From: DASSUW01 sp036520135
Lineage (GTDB): Bacteria; Actinomycetota; Thermoleophilia; Solirubrobacterales; Solirubrobacteraceae
DNA length: 35,487 nt
NCBI GenBank assembly: GCA_036520135.1
Contig: DATDKF010000007.1
Span: 1 to 35,487, forward strand
Reading direction: 5' to 3'
The notes beneath the pieces are model-generated. The model did no database searches. It had not been told where the DNA came from and saw only the letters and a list, made by a program, of their open reading frames with translations. Position numbers and translations under genes: made by a program. Below are positions 14,412 to 22,242 of the stretch, piece after piece (positions within the stretch are counted from its first letter, which is position 1; every line of letters starts with the position of its first letter).

Positions 14412-14890
14412 GGCGGGCGCTGCTCGTCGTCCTCGGCGCGGTGCTGGCGATCGCCGGGGTCGCGGCAGTCGCGCTCATCGTCACCTCGCGCGACGACTCG
14501 CAGGTCGCCGCCGCGCCGGAGGGCCCGGGCGAGGCGCAGCCGGAGGGCGCGGATCCGCCGGCGAGCGGGCCGCACCGCGACGTCGCCATCACGCGCGACC
14601 GGCGGCCGATCAGCGACGACCAGCTGCTGCAGGCGCTCACGCTCGGCAACGTCGTGATCCTCTACTCGGGATCGACCCCGCCGCCGGCGCTCGTGCGGCT
14701 GCAGGAGGACGTTGCGGGCCCGTTCGACGCCGAGCTGGCCGCGGCCGGCCAGGCGGTGATCCTGGCGCGCCGCGACGCCTCGGGGCCGGCGACCGCGCTC
14801 GCCTGGAAGCGGATCCTCCGGGCCGACGATCCGGCCGATCCCGCGCTGCGCGAGTTTGTCGAGTTCTGGCTCGGGCGGGGCATACCATGA
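14408..14890 (+). CDS. DUF3105-like single-pass membrane protein
   Basis: 160-aa protein: one N-terminal membrane helix (ALLVVLGAVLAIAGVAAVALIVTS), a Pro/Gly-rich linker, then a small domain with LTLGNVVILYSGSTPPPALVRLQ, GQAVILARR, ALAWKRILRADDP and a final REFVEFWLGRGIP. The blocks resemble DUF3105 (LEHGxVVLYY..., AWGRRL..., FVDAxRGRGP), although the LEHG histidine region reads LTLGN here. The function is unknown. TTG at 14408 overlaps the preceding TGA (TTGA); no ATG or GTG would keep the whole membrane helix. The stop overlaps the nadE start (ATGA). Confidence 0.65.
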   Translation: MRRALLVVLGAVLAIAGVAAVALIVTSRDDSQVAAAPEGPGEAQPEGADPPASGPHRDVAITRDRRPISDDQLLQALTLGNVVILYSGSTPPPALVRLQEDVAGPFDAELAAAGQAVILARRDASGPATALAWKRILRADDPADPALREFVEFWLGRGIP

Positions 14891-16656
14891 GTGTCATGAC
14901 CGGCACGATCGCCCCGCTCCGCCTGGCCCTCGCGCAGATCGACTCGCGCGTGGGCGACATCGAGGGCAACGTCGCGAAGATCACCGAGCAGATCGGCCGG
15001 GCGCGCGACGCCGGCGCCGAACTGGTGCTGTTCCCGGAGCTGGCGGTCACCGGCTACCCGCCCGAGGACCTGCTGCTCAAGGAGCACTTCCTGCTCGCCG
15101 CCACCGAGGCGGTCGCCGAGCTCGCCGGCGAGGCGCAGGGGATCGTCGCGCTGGTCGGCTTCCCCGAGCGCGCGGATGACGTGCACAACGCGCTGGCGGT
15201 GCTCGCGGAGGGCGAGCTCAAGGCCGTCTATCGCAAGACCGTGCTCCCGAACTACGGCGTGTTCGACGAGCAGCGCTACTTCCAGGTCGGCGACGGCGGT
15301 GCGGTGCTCCAGCTTGGCGACGCACGGCTGGGGCTGACGATCTGCGAGGACGTCTGGACGCCCGGCCCGCCCGCCTCCGACGAGGCGCTGGCCGGCGCGC
15401 CGCTGATCCTCAACGCGTCGGCGTCGCCGTACCACGCCGGCAAGGGCCTCGAGCGCGAGCGGATGCTGGCGCAGCGCGCCCGCGACAACCTCGCGGCCGT
15501 GGCGTTCTGCAACCTCGTCGGCGGGCAGGACGAGCTGGTCTTCGACGGCCACTCGCTGCTGCTCGACCACGAGGGGAACGTGCTCGCGCGCTCGCCGCAG
15601 TTCGCCGAGGCGCTGACCGTCGCGACCGTCGACCTGCAGGCGGCGATGACTGCGCGGCTGCGCGACACGCGGCTGCGCAAGCCGGTGCGGCAGGCGCTGC
15701 CCGACGTGCGCCGGATCGGCCCGCTCGCGCGCCGCGAGGACGTCGGCGACGCCACGGCGGGCGGCGACGTCGCGCCGCTGCTCGAGCCCGAGGCCGAGAT
15801 CTACGCCGCGCTGGTGCTCGGCACGCGCGACTACGTCGAGAAGAACGGCTTCCGGCACGTCGTGATCGGGCTGTCCGGCGGGATCGACTCGACGCTGACG
15901 CTGCTGATCGCCGTCGACGCCCTCGGCGCGGACAGCGTGACGTGCGTGACCATGCCGTCGCGGTACTCGTCGTCCGGCACGCGTGACGACGCGAAGGTGC
16001 TCGCCGACAACCTCGGCGTGGAGCTGCTCGAGCTGGCGATCGCGCCTGCGATGGAGGTTTACGACGAGCTGCTGGCCGGCCCGTTCGAGGGCCGCGAGCC
16101 GGACATCACCGAGGAGAACCTGCAGGCGCGCATCCGCGGCAACCTGCTGATGGCGCTCTCGAACAAGTTCGGCTGGCTCGTGCTGACGACCGGCAACAAG
16201 TCCGAGAACTCGGTCGGCTATTCGACCCTGTACGGCGACTCGGCCGGCGGGTTCGCGGTGATCAAGGACGTGCCGAAGACGCTCGTCTACCGGCTCGTGG
16301 ACTTCCGCAACGCGCGCGACGAGGACCATCCGGTGCCGCGCTCGATCATCGACCGGCCGCCGAGCGCCGAGCTGCGCGACGACCAGCGGGACGCCGACTC
16401 GCTCGGCGACTACGACACGCTCGACGCGATCCTCGAGGCCTACATCGAGGAGGACGCGAACCCGGATCAGCTCGAGCGGGCGGGGCTGCCGCGCGAGGCG
16501 ATCGACCGGGTGATCGCGCTGGTCGACCGCTCCGAGTACAAGCGCCGCCAGGCCCCGCCGGGGATCAAGATCACGCCGCGCGCGTTCGGGCGCGACCGGC
16601 GGATGCCGATCACGAACGCCTACCGGCCGGGTCGCCGCCCGCCGGTCGTGCTCTAA
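14887..16656 (+). CDS. nadE: Glutamine-dependent NAD+ synthetase
   Basis: 589-aa two-domain enzyme making NAD+ from nicotinate adenine dinucleotide with glutamine as the nitrogen source. The nitrilase-type glutaminase domain (residues 1-270) has Glu in LFPELAVTGYPPEDLL, Lys in YRKTVLPNYGVFDE and Cys in LTICEDVW. The synthetase domain (from about 300) has the P-loop IGLSGGIDSTLTL and LTTGNKSENSVGYSTLYGDSAGGFAVIKDVPKTLVY. The ATG at 14887 overlaps the upstream stop; ATG at 14896 is an alternative. Its TAA overlaps the stop codon of the convergent thioesterase. Confidence 0.95.
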   Translation: MSVMTGTIAPLRLALAQIDSRVGDIEGNVAKITEQIGRARDAGAELVLFPELAVTGYPPEDLLLKEHFLLAATEAVAELAGEAQGIVALVGFPERADDVHNALAVLAEGELKAVYRKTVLPNYGVFDEQRYFQVGDGGAVLQLGDARLGLTICEDVWTPGPPASDEALAGAPLILNASASPYHAGKGLERERMLAQRARDNLAAVAFCNLVGGQDELVFDGHSLLLDHEGNVLARSPQFAEALTVATVDLQAAMTARLRDTRLRKPVRQALPDVRRIGPLARREDVGDATAGGDVAPLLEPEAEIYAALVLGTRDYVEKNGFRHVVIGLSGGIDSTLTLLIAVDALGADSVTCVTMPSRYSSSGTRDDAKVLADNLGVELLELAIAPAMEVYDELLAGPFEGREPDITEENLQARIRGNLLMALSNKFGWLVLTTGNKSENSVGYSTLYGDSAGGFAVIKDVPKTLVYRLVDFRNARDEDHPVPRSIIDRPPSAELRDDQRDADSLGDYDTLDAILEAYIEEDANPDQLERAGLPREAIDRVIALVDRSEYKRRQAPPGIKITPRAFGRDRRMPITNAYRPGRRPPVVL

Positions 16657-17042
16657 CGGACCGCGAGAGTCATCCGGACGAGCGCGCACAGGCGCCCGTC
16701 GTCGTCGGTGATGTCGACCTCCCAGACCCACGTCGTCCTGCCCTTGTGGCGGCGGCGGCCGGTGGCGTGGATCGTGCCCGCGACGATCGGACGCAGGAAG
16801 CTCGTCTGGTTGGACTGCCCCATCGCGCTCTTGCCCTCCTCGTGGACCGCCAGCGAGGTCGCCAGTGAGGTCATCGACTCGGCCATCGAGGCGAACACGC
16901 CGCCGTGCACGAGCCGGGCGGGTTGCAGGAGATCGTCACGCACCGCGACGCGCGCGCGAACCTCCTCGTCGCTGACGCTGACGATCTCGAGGCCGTAGAG
17001 CTTGTCGAAGCCGAGGGGAAGCTCGCCGAACGGGGTCTCCAT
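16653..17042 (-). CDS. PaaI-type hotdog-fold thioesterase
   Basis: 129-aa hotdog protein predicted to hydrolyse acyl- or aryl-CoA thioesters. LVHGGVFASMAESMTSLATSL holds the HGG motif and catalytic acid region, and SNQTSFLRPIVAGTIHATGR is the second conserved block. This pattern is that of the PaaI/YbgC-like group acting on phenylacetyl- or hydroxybenzoyl-type CoA. ATG at 17042 is favoured because it lies 10 nt after TAGTGT, while the GTG at 17054 lies inside that -10 element. The 3' end shares four bases with nadE. Confidence 0.85.
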   Translation of the reverse strand: METPFGELPLGFDKLYGLEIVSVSDEEVRARVAVRDDLLQPARLVHGGVFASMAESMTSLATSLAVHEEGKSAMGQSNQTSFLRPIVAGTIHATGRRRHKGRTTWVWEVDITDDDGRLCALVRMTLAVR

Positions 17043-17052
17043 CGGGCGCGGC

Positions 17053-17062
17053 ACACTACCCT
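17053..17062. promoter_or_regulatory. Possible bidirectional -10 element
   Basis: ACACTACCCT reads as TAGTGT on the minus strand (17058-17053) and TACCCT on the plus strand (17057-17062), sharing the central TA. It lies 10 nt before the thioesterase ATG and 12 nt before the ATG at 17075. No -35 was recognised. Confidence 0.45.
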
Positions 17063-17074
17063 CTCCTCGTCGGC

Positions 17075-18127
17075 ATGACGCCTCTCGACACGCTCGCCCC
17101 AGACCAGCGCGCCGTGCTGGAGCTCGTCCTGCGACAGGGCCGCTCCTACGGCGAGCTGTCCGAGCTGCTCGGCATCCCCGAGCGCGACGTCCGCGCCCGC
17201 GCCGACGCGGGCCTGCGCGGTTTAGCCGGCGAGCCCGCCACGGGCGTCGACACCGGCCGGATCACCGACTGGCTGCTGGGCCAGCAGCCCGACGCCGAGG
17301 CCGACCGCACCCGCACCGCGGTCGCCCGCAGCGCCGCCGCACGCGACTGGGCGTCGGCGGCCGCGGACCGCCTGCGCGAGCTCGGCGGCGCGACCGTGCC
17401 CGAGGTCCCCGACGACCCGCAGTCGTCGGGCGCCGACGAACCCGTGGCGGCGCGGCCCCGGCCGCTGCGGGGCGTGGCGGGCGCGGAGGAGCCGGTGGCG
17501 GCGCGGCCCCGGCCGCTGCGGGGCGCGGCGGGCGCGGAGGAGCCGGTGGCGGCGCGGCCGCGGCCGGTGGGGGACGACGCTCCGGCGGTGGCAGCCCCGC
17601 GGTCGTCGCGACTCGGTGGGGCGATCCTGATCGGGGTGCTGGTGCTGATCGTGGGTGGGCTGATCGCGTTCGTGGTCACGCGCGGGGGCGACGACAACGA
17701 GCCCGCCGCGCCCGCCGCGGAAACGACCGCGACGCCGACGGCGACCGCCACGGCGTCCGCCAACGACATCGTGCTCCAGGGCACAGGCGGCTCGAAGGCC
17801 GCCGGCCTGATGCGGCTGATCCGCGGCGATGACGGCAAGGTCCGCTTCGCAATCGCTGCGCAGAACGTGCCCGCCAACAGGAACCGCGAGGTCTACGCGG
17901 TCTGGTTCACGCAGGCCGGCGGCCAGCCGCGCCGGCTCGGGTTCGCCCAGTCGCAGGTCGGCAAGGACGGCGTGCTCACCACCGGGGGCCCCCAGCAGGG
18001 CGACGAGGACGAGTTCCCGCGCTGGTTCGCCACCTACGACAAGATCCTCATCACCCGCGAGACCGACGCCAAGGCCACCAAGCCCGGCCCCGCCGTGCTC
18101 GAAGGCCGGCTCCCCGGCGCCGGCTAG
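17075..18127 (+). CDS. Membrane protein with sigma-region-4-like HTH and RskA-like C-terminal domain
   Basis: 350 aa. Residues about 1-50 (LAPDQRAVLELVLRQGRSYGELSELLGIPERDVRARADAGL) resemble sigma-70 region 4, a helix-turn-helix. A cytoplasmic linker includes 17-residue repeats (EPVAARPRPLRG(V/A)AGAE, two full and one partial). One membrane helix follows (GGAILIGVLVLIVGGLIAFVVT, about 188-209), then a Thr/Ala-rich stretch and an outer domain (AAGLMRLIRGDDGKVRFAIAAQNVP, NREVYAVWFTQAGGQPRRLGF) resembling the C-terminal domain of RskA-type anti-sigma factors. It may be a membrane-held regulator or a derived anti-sigma factor. No sigma gene is adjacent. Confidence 0.7.
   Translation: MTPLDTLAPDQRAVLELVLRQGRSYGELSELLGIPERDVRARADAGLRGLAGEPATGVDTGRITDWLLGQQPDAEADRTRTAVARSAAARDWASAAADRLRELGGATVPEVPDDPQSSGADEPVAARPRPLRGVAGAEEPVAARPRPLRGAAGAEEPVAARPRPVGDDAPAVAAPRSSRLGGAILIGVLVLIVGGLIAFVVTRGGDDNEPAAPAAETTATPTATATASANDIVLQGTGGSKAAGLMRLIRGDDGKVRFAIAAQNVPANRNREVYAVWFTQAGGQPRRLGFAQSQVGKDGVLTTGGPQQGDEDEFPRWFATYDKILITRETDAKATKPGPAVLEGRLPGAG
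17438..17572 (+). repeat. In-frame 51-bp tandem repeat
   Basis: Copies at 17438-17488 and 17489-17539 and a partial one from 17540 encode EPVAARPRPLRGVAGAE-type units. The first two differ at only a few bases, so the expansion looks recent. It lengthens the linker between the HTH and the membrane helix. Confidence 0.75.
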
Positions 18128-18133
18128 CGCCGC

Positions 18134-18165
18134 CCCTACCCGGCCGAAGTTGTGCGCCGGGCCTG
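18134..18165. repeat. Possible fourth copy of the short repeat
   Basis: CTACCCGGCCGAAGTT followed by GTGCGCCGGGCC matches the reverse complement of the 9908-9953 repeat (CTACCCGGCCGCAGTT then CGCCGAGCCGG) at 15 of 16 starting bases. It covers the last codons and stop of the GbsR-like gene, so it may encode that protein's C-terminus. Confidence 0.35.
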
Positions 18166-18609
18166 CCACCGCTCCAGCAACCCCGGCAGCTCGCCCCGCA
18201 GGAACGCGAAGAACTCGGCAGTCTCGCGCAGCCGCCGACCCGCGGCCCGGTCCTCGCCCAGCACCGCGGCGCCCACGGCGGCGCTCGACTCCCACCGCGC
18301 CAGCAGCTCGCTGCGGTTGGTGATCGCCGCGTACCAGGGGTCGTCCTCGCTGAGGAAGTAGTGGTCACTGCGCGCGCCCGGCTCGCGCCCCCGGAACAGC
18401 AGCCGCACCTGCACCAGGTACCGCACTGCGCCGGACACCGCGGCCGGCGAGACCTGCAGCCGCGCGGCGAGCTCCCCCGCCGTCAGCCGCCCGCTGTCCT
18501 CCGCCAGCACCGCGGCGAACACGCGCGAGGGCATGCGCGGCATGCCGGCCTCGACCAGCATCAGCGCGAACTGCTCGATGAAGCGGAGCTCGGCGTCGGA
18601 TGCCTCCAT
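18136..18609 (-). CDS. GbsR/MarR-family transcriptional regulator
   Basis: About 157 aa, winged helix. LTAGELAARLQVSPAAVSGAVRYLVQVRLLFRGREPGARSDHYFL is the recognition region and wing, and MEASDAELRFIEQFALMLVEAGMPRMPSRVFAAVLAEDS is the N-terminal helical part typical of GbsR-like regulators. The C-terminal half is helical and probably dimerises. It is divergent from an ABC-2 drug-type exporter, which it probably represses. ATG at 18609 lies 8 nt after TAGGAT; ATGs at 18615 and 18639 fall before or within that promoter. The last residues (RRTTSAG) come from possible repeat sequence. Confidence 0.82.
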   Translation of the reverse strand: MEASDAELRFIEQFALMLVEAGMPRMPSRVFAAVLAEDSGRLTAGELAARLQVSPAAVSGAVRYLVQVRLLFRGREPGARSDHYFLSEDDPWYAAITNRSELLARWESSAAVGAAVLGEDRAAGRRLRETAEFFAFLRGELPGLLERWQARRTTSAG

Positions 18610-18617
18610 CCACATCG

Positions 18618-18668
18618 ATCCTACGCGGTCTTCGAACATTTCACAAATTCATGAAGACGATGTACCCT
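18618..18668. promoter_or_regulatory. Divergent control region between the GbsR-like regulator and the exporter
   Basis: Minus-strand -10 TAGGAT (18623-18618) serves the regulator; plus-strand TACCCT (18663-18668) could serve the exporter. Between them is the AT-richest stretch of the area (18634-18659), with ATTTCA and ATGAAG arms in imperfect inverted order and the 8-bp palindrome TTCATGAA. It is the natural place for the regulator's operator. Confidence 0.4.
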
Positions 18669-18675
18669 CAGGCTT

Positions 18676-19572
18676 ACGGCAACCGCGCTCGCCGTCTCCG
18701 ACCTCGTCAAGACCTTCGGCCCCACGCGCGCGCTCGACGGGCTCGACCTGAGCGTCGAGAGCGGCGAGGTGCACGGCTTCCTCGGCCCCAACGGCTCCGG
18801 CAAGTCGACCACCATCCGCGTCCTGCTCGGCCTGCTGCGCGCCGACTCGGGGACCGTCCGGCTGCTCGGCGGCGACCCGTGGGTCGAGGGCGTCGCGCTG
18901 CACCGCCGCCTCGCGTACGTGCCCGGCGACGTCAGCCTCTGGCCCAATCTCTCCGGCGGCGAGGCGATCGACCTGCTCGGGCGGCTGCGCGGCGGGCTCG
19001 ACCGGCGGCGCCGCGACGACCTGCTCGAGCGCTTCGACCTCGACCCGACGAAGAAGGCGCGCGCCTACTCCAAGGGCAACCGCCAGAAGGTCGCGCTGGT
19101 CGCCGCGCTGGCGTCCGACGCCGAGCTGCTGATCCTCGACGAGCCGACCTCAGGGCTGGACCCGCTGATGGAGGCCGTCTTCCAGGACTGCGTCCGCGAG
19201 CTCAAGGAGGCCGGGCGGACCGTGCTGCTCTCGAGCCACATCCTCGCCGAGGTCGAGGCGCTGTGCCACCGCGTGAGCATCATCCGCGCCGGCCGCACGG
19301 TCGAGACCGGCACGCTCGACGAGCTGCGCCACCTGACCCGCACCTCGATCGTCGTCGAGACCGCCGAGCCGCTGCGCGCGCTGGAGTCGCTCGAGGGCGT
19401 CCACGACCTGCAGCTCGACGGCAATGAGGCGCGCTTCGACGTCGACACGGCGAAGCTCGACGCCACCGTGCGCCGGCTCGCCCCGCTCGGCGTCCGCAGC
19501 CTCACGAGCCGCCCGCCGACGCTCGAGGAGCTGTTCCTGCGCCACTACGGCGACGAGCTGGAGGCCGCGTGA
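18676..19572 (+). CDS. ABC-2 exporter ATP-binding protein
   Basis: About 298-aa ATPase: Walker A GPNGSGKST, signature YSKGNRQK (LSGGQ position degenerate), Walker B LLILDEPTSGLDP, switch His in SSHILAE, and a C-terminal domain of the drug/polyketide exporter type. The frame is open and family-like from about 18676 (ATALAVSDLVKTFG), but there is no in-frame ATG, GTG or TTG before GTG at 18769, which would remove the first strands. An in-frame TGA at 18652 bars a further upstream start. The start given (ACG, 7 nt after TACCCT) is a guess; see findings. Its stop overlaps the permease start (GTGA). Confidence 0.85.
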   Translation, partial: TATALAVSDLVKTFGPTRALDGLDLSVESGEVHGFLGPNGSGKSTTIRVLLGLLRADSGTVRLLGGDPWVEGVALHRRLAYVPGDVSLWPNLSGGEAIDLLGRLRGGLDRRRRDDLLERFDLDPTKKARAYSKGNRQKVALVAALASDAELLILDEPTSGLDPLMEAVFQDCVRELKEAGRTVLLSSHILAEVEALCHRVSIIRAGRTVETGTLDELRHLTRTSIVVETAEPLRALESLEGVHDLQLDGNEARFDVDTAKLDATVRRLAPLGVRSLTSRPPTLEELFLRHYGDELEAA

Positions 19573-21149
19573 GCGACCTCGCGGGCACCGTCGCGCTGGC
19601 GCGCTTCATGCTGCGCCGCGACCGGATCCTGCTCGCGATCTTCGTCGTGATCGCGGCCGGCTTCGTGATCGTCACGGCCACCAGCTTCCAGGACCTCTAC
19701 CCCACCGCCGCCGACCGCGCGCGGTTCGCCGCCACGATCGAGGGCAACGCGACGTACGACGCGCTGTACGGCCCCGCGATCGGGCTGGACTCGATCGGCG
19801 GGCTGACCGCGTGGCGGACCGGCGGCTCGCTCGCCGCGATGATCGGGCTCGTGAACCTGCTGCTCGTCGGCCGCCACACGCGCGCCGAGGAGGAGCGCGG
19901 CCGGACCGAGCTTGTGCGGGCGGCGGCGATCGGGCGTCGCGCGCCGGTCGCCGCCGCGCTCGCGGTCGTCGCCGCCACCGATCTGGCGATCGCCGTCGTC
20001 GCCGCGCTCGGCCTGATCGCGGCCGGTCTCCCGACCGACGGCTCGCTGCTGCTCGGCGCGTCGCTCGGAGCCGTCGGGCTCGTGTTCGCGGCGACCGGCG
20101 CGGTCGCCGCCCAGCTCACCGAGACCGCCCGCGCCGCCAACGGCCTGGCGGGCACGGCGCTCGGCGCCGCCTATCTGCTGCGCGCCGTCGGCGACTCCAA
20201 CGACGGCACGCTGTCGTGGCTGTCCCCGATCGGCTGGGGCCGCGAGACGCACGCGTTCGCCGGCGACCGCTGGTGGCCGCTGCTGCTCTGCCTCGCCGCC
20301 ACCGCCGCGCTCGTCGCCGCCGCCTTCGCGCTGCTCGCGCGGCGCGACCTCGGCGCCGGCCTCATCCCCTCGCGTCCCGGACCGGCGACCGCGGGGCCCG
20401 GGCTCTCGGGATCGCTCGGCCTGGCGTTCCGGCTCCAGCGCGGCGGCCTGCTGGCCTGGAGCGCGGGGATGCTCGTCGTCGGCGTCGCGGTCGGCTCGAT
20501 CGGAACCGACGCGCGGGACCTCATCGACAGCAGCAACCAGATCCGGGACGTGCTGATCCACGGCGGCGGCGACATCACCGACGCGTTCTTCGCCAGCCTC
20601 TTCCTGCTGCTCGCGCTGATGGCGACCGGCTTCACGATCTCCTCGAGCCTGCGGCTGCACGGCGAGGAGGTCGCCGGCCACACCGAGCTGCTGCTCTCGA
20701 CGCCGGTCGCGCGTCTGCGCTGGGCCGGCGGGCACCTGCTGATCGCGATGGCCGGCTCGGTGGTCGTGCTCCTCGCGACCGGACTCGGGACCGGCCTGGC
20801 GTACGCGCTCGGTAGCCACGACGCCGGCGCGCTGCCGCGGCTGGTCGGCGCCGCGCTGGCGCAGCTGCCCGCGGTGTGGGTGCTCGGGGCGCTCGTCGCG
20901 GCCCTCTACGGCCTCGCCCCGCGCGCGGTGACGCTCGCCTGGGCCGTGCTCGCCGCGTGCGTGCTGCTGTGGCTCGTGGGGCCGCTCGTGGACGCGCCCC
21001 AGTGGGTGCTCGACCTCTCGCCCTACGAGCACGTCCCGGGCGTCCCGGCCGAGGCGCTCGCCGTCGGCCCGATGCTCGCGCTGACTGCTCTCGCCGCGGC
21101 GCTCACGGCGGCGGGCCTGGTCGGGTTCCGGCGTCGCGACGTGACTTGA
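19569..21149 (+). CDS. ABC-2 exporter permease (polyketide-antibiotic type)
   Basis: 526-aa membrane protein with about twelve hydrophobic segments arranged as two similar halves (about 1-260 and 275-526), the form seen in actinobacterial exporters annotated for polyketide antibiotics. LVGRHTRAEEERGRTELVRAAAIGRR and LRLHGEEVAGHTELLLSTPVARLRW are the paired cytoplasmic loops of the two halves, which shows the internal duplication. GTG at 19569 overlaps the ATPase stop. With the ATPase and the GbsR-like regulator it forms a regulated efflux set; the substrate is unknown. Confidence 0.87.
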   Translation: MSDLAGTVALARFMLRRDRILLAIFVVIAAGFVIVTATSFQDLYPTAADRARFAATIEGNATYDALYGPAIGLDSIGGLTAWRTGGSLAAMIGLVNLLLVGRHTRAEEERGRTELVRAAAIGRRAPVAAALAVVAATDLAIAVVAALGLIAAGLPTDGSLLLGASLGAVGLVFAATGAVAAQLTETARAANGLAGTALGAAYLLRAVGDSNDGTLSWLSPIGWGRETHAFAGDRWWPLLLCLAATAALVAAAFALLARRDLGAGLIPSRPGPATAGPGLSGSLGLAFRLQRGGLLAWSAGMLVVGVAVGSIGTDARDLIDSSNQIRDVLIHGGGDITDAFFASLFLLLALMATGFTISSSLRLHGEEVAGHTELLLSTPVARLRWAGGHLLIAMAGSVVVLLATGLGTGLAYALGSHDAGALPRLVGAALAQLPAVWVLGALVAALYGLAPRAVTLAWAVLAACVLLWLVGPLVDAPQWVLDLSPYEHVPGVPAEALAVGPMLALTALAAALTAAGLVGFRRRDVT

Positions 21150-21174
21150 CGGCGCCCGGCGACGGGCGTACCGT
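21146..21174 (+). promoter_or_regulatory. Promoter of the LacI-sugar operon
   Basis: TTGACG (21146-21151), a 17-nt spacer, then TACCGT (21169-21174). The -35 overlaps the stop codon of the exporter permease. Expected transcription start is near 21181, right at the first operator. Confidence 0.65.
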
Positions 21175-21181
21175 CGCGCTT

Positions 21182-21207
21182 GGACAACGTTGTCCGGCAA
21201 CGTTGTC
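21182..21207. promoter_or_regulatory. Twin LacI-family operators
   Basis: GGACAACGTTGTCC (21182-21195) is a perfect 14-bp palindrome; a second site with core CAACGTTG lies at 21198-21205 with partial flanks to 21207. Centres are 13 bp apart. The CG-centred AACGTT core is typical of LacI-family operators. Their place just after the promoter suggests autorepression and control of the whole operon. Confidence 0.7.
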
Positions 21208-21225
21208 AAACAGGAGGACCCACAC

Positions 21226-22242
21226 TTGCCCGCCCTGCGCACCACGCGGCCGACCATGCGCGACGTCGCCCTGCGGGCGGGCGTGAGCCTGAAGACCGTT
21301 TCGCGCGTGATCAACGAGGAGCCGGGCGTCGCGGCGGCGACCGCCGAGCGCGTCACCGGCGCGATCGCCGAGCTGGGCTTCCAGCGCAACGACCTCGCGC
21401 GCTCGCTGCGCCAGGGCCGCACCTCCTCCACGCTCGGCCTGGTCATCGAGGACGTCGCGAACCCGTTCTACTCGGCGATCGCCCAGGCGGTCGAGTCCGC
21501 GGCGGGCGCGCGCGGCTTCATGCTGATCACCGCCTCGTGCGAGGAGGACCCCGACCGCGAGCGCGAGCTCGTGCAGGCGCTGCTGCGCCGCCGGGTCGAC
21601 GCGCTGCTGCTCGTGCCCGCCTCGCGCGACCACGCGTACCTGGCCCGCGAGACCGCCGACGGCACGCCGGTCGTGTTCCTCGACCGCCCACCGGCCGGGC
21701 TCGACGCCGACTGCGTGCTGCTCGACAACCTCGGCGGCGCCCGCGCGGCCACCGAGCACCTGCTCGCCCGCGGGCACGAGCGGATCGCCGTCGTCATCGA
21801 CCCCGACACCGTGTACACCGCCGCCGAGCGGCTCGCCGGCCACCGCCAGGCGCTCGACGCCGCCGGCGTGCCGGTCCGCGGCGAGCTCGTGCGGCCGGGG
21901 ACGCGCGACGTCGCCGGTGCCGAGCGCGTCGTCGGCGAGCTGCTCGCGCTCCCGCCGGACCGCCGGCCGACCGCGATCTTCGCCGGCAACAACCGGCTCA
22001 CGGTCGGCGCCCTGCGAGCGCTGCGGGCGGCTGACCGCGAGGTCGCGCTCGTCGGGTTCGACGACTTCGAGCTCGCCGACCTGCTCGGCATCACGGTCGT
22101 CCGCCACGACAGCCCGCAGATGGGCGCGCACGCCGCCGCGCTCGCCTTTGAGCGCCTCGACGGCGGCGCCCGGACGCCGCGGCGCGTCGTCGTGCCGACC
22201 GAGCTGGTCGCCCGCGGCTCCGGCGAGGTCCCGCCGCCGTGA
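21226..22242 (+). CDS. LacI-family transcriptional regulator
   Basis: 338 aa. The N-terminal HTH and hinge (TMRDVALRAGVSLKTVSRVINEEPGVAAATAERV...LARSLRQGRTSSTLGLVIED) is followed by a periplasmic-binding-protein-like sugar domain (NPFYSAIAQAVESAA, LDRPPAG, GFDDFELADLLGITVVRHD). TTG at 21226 is chosen because AGGAGG (21212-21217) lies 8 nt upstream; an earlier in-frame TTG at 21190 lies inside the operator. It should respond to the sugar or sugar phosphate handled by the isomerase-like protein and kinase that follow with 4-nt overlaps. Confidence 0.92.
   Translation: MPALRTTRPTMRDVALRAGVSLKTVSRVINEEPGVAAATAERVTGAIAELGFQRNDLARSLRQGRTSSTLGLVIEDVANPFYSAIAQAVESAAGARGFMLITASCEEDPDRERELVQALLRRRVDALLLVPASRDHAYLARETADGTPVVFLDRPPAGLDADCVLLDNLGGARAATEHLLARGHERIAVVIDPDTVYTAAERLAGHRQALDAAGVPVRGELVRPGTRDVAGAERVVGELLALPPDRRPTAIFAGNNRLTVGALRALRAADREVALVGFDDFELADLLGITVVRHDSPQMGAHAAALAFERLDGGARTPRRVVVPTELVARGSGEVPPP

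Noticed and set aside
14662..16731. A 689-codon open frame opposite nadE
   Set aside because: NAD synthetase on the plus strand is unmistakable; the opposite frame is low-complexity Arg/Val/Asp.
17438..17572. Tandem repeats as a CRISPR array
   Set aside because: The units are contiguous without spacers and keep the reading frame of a protein linker.
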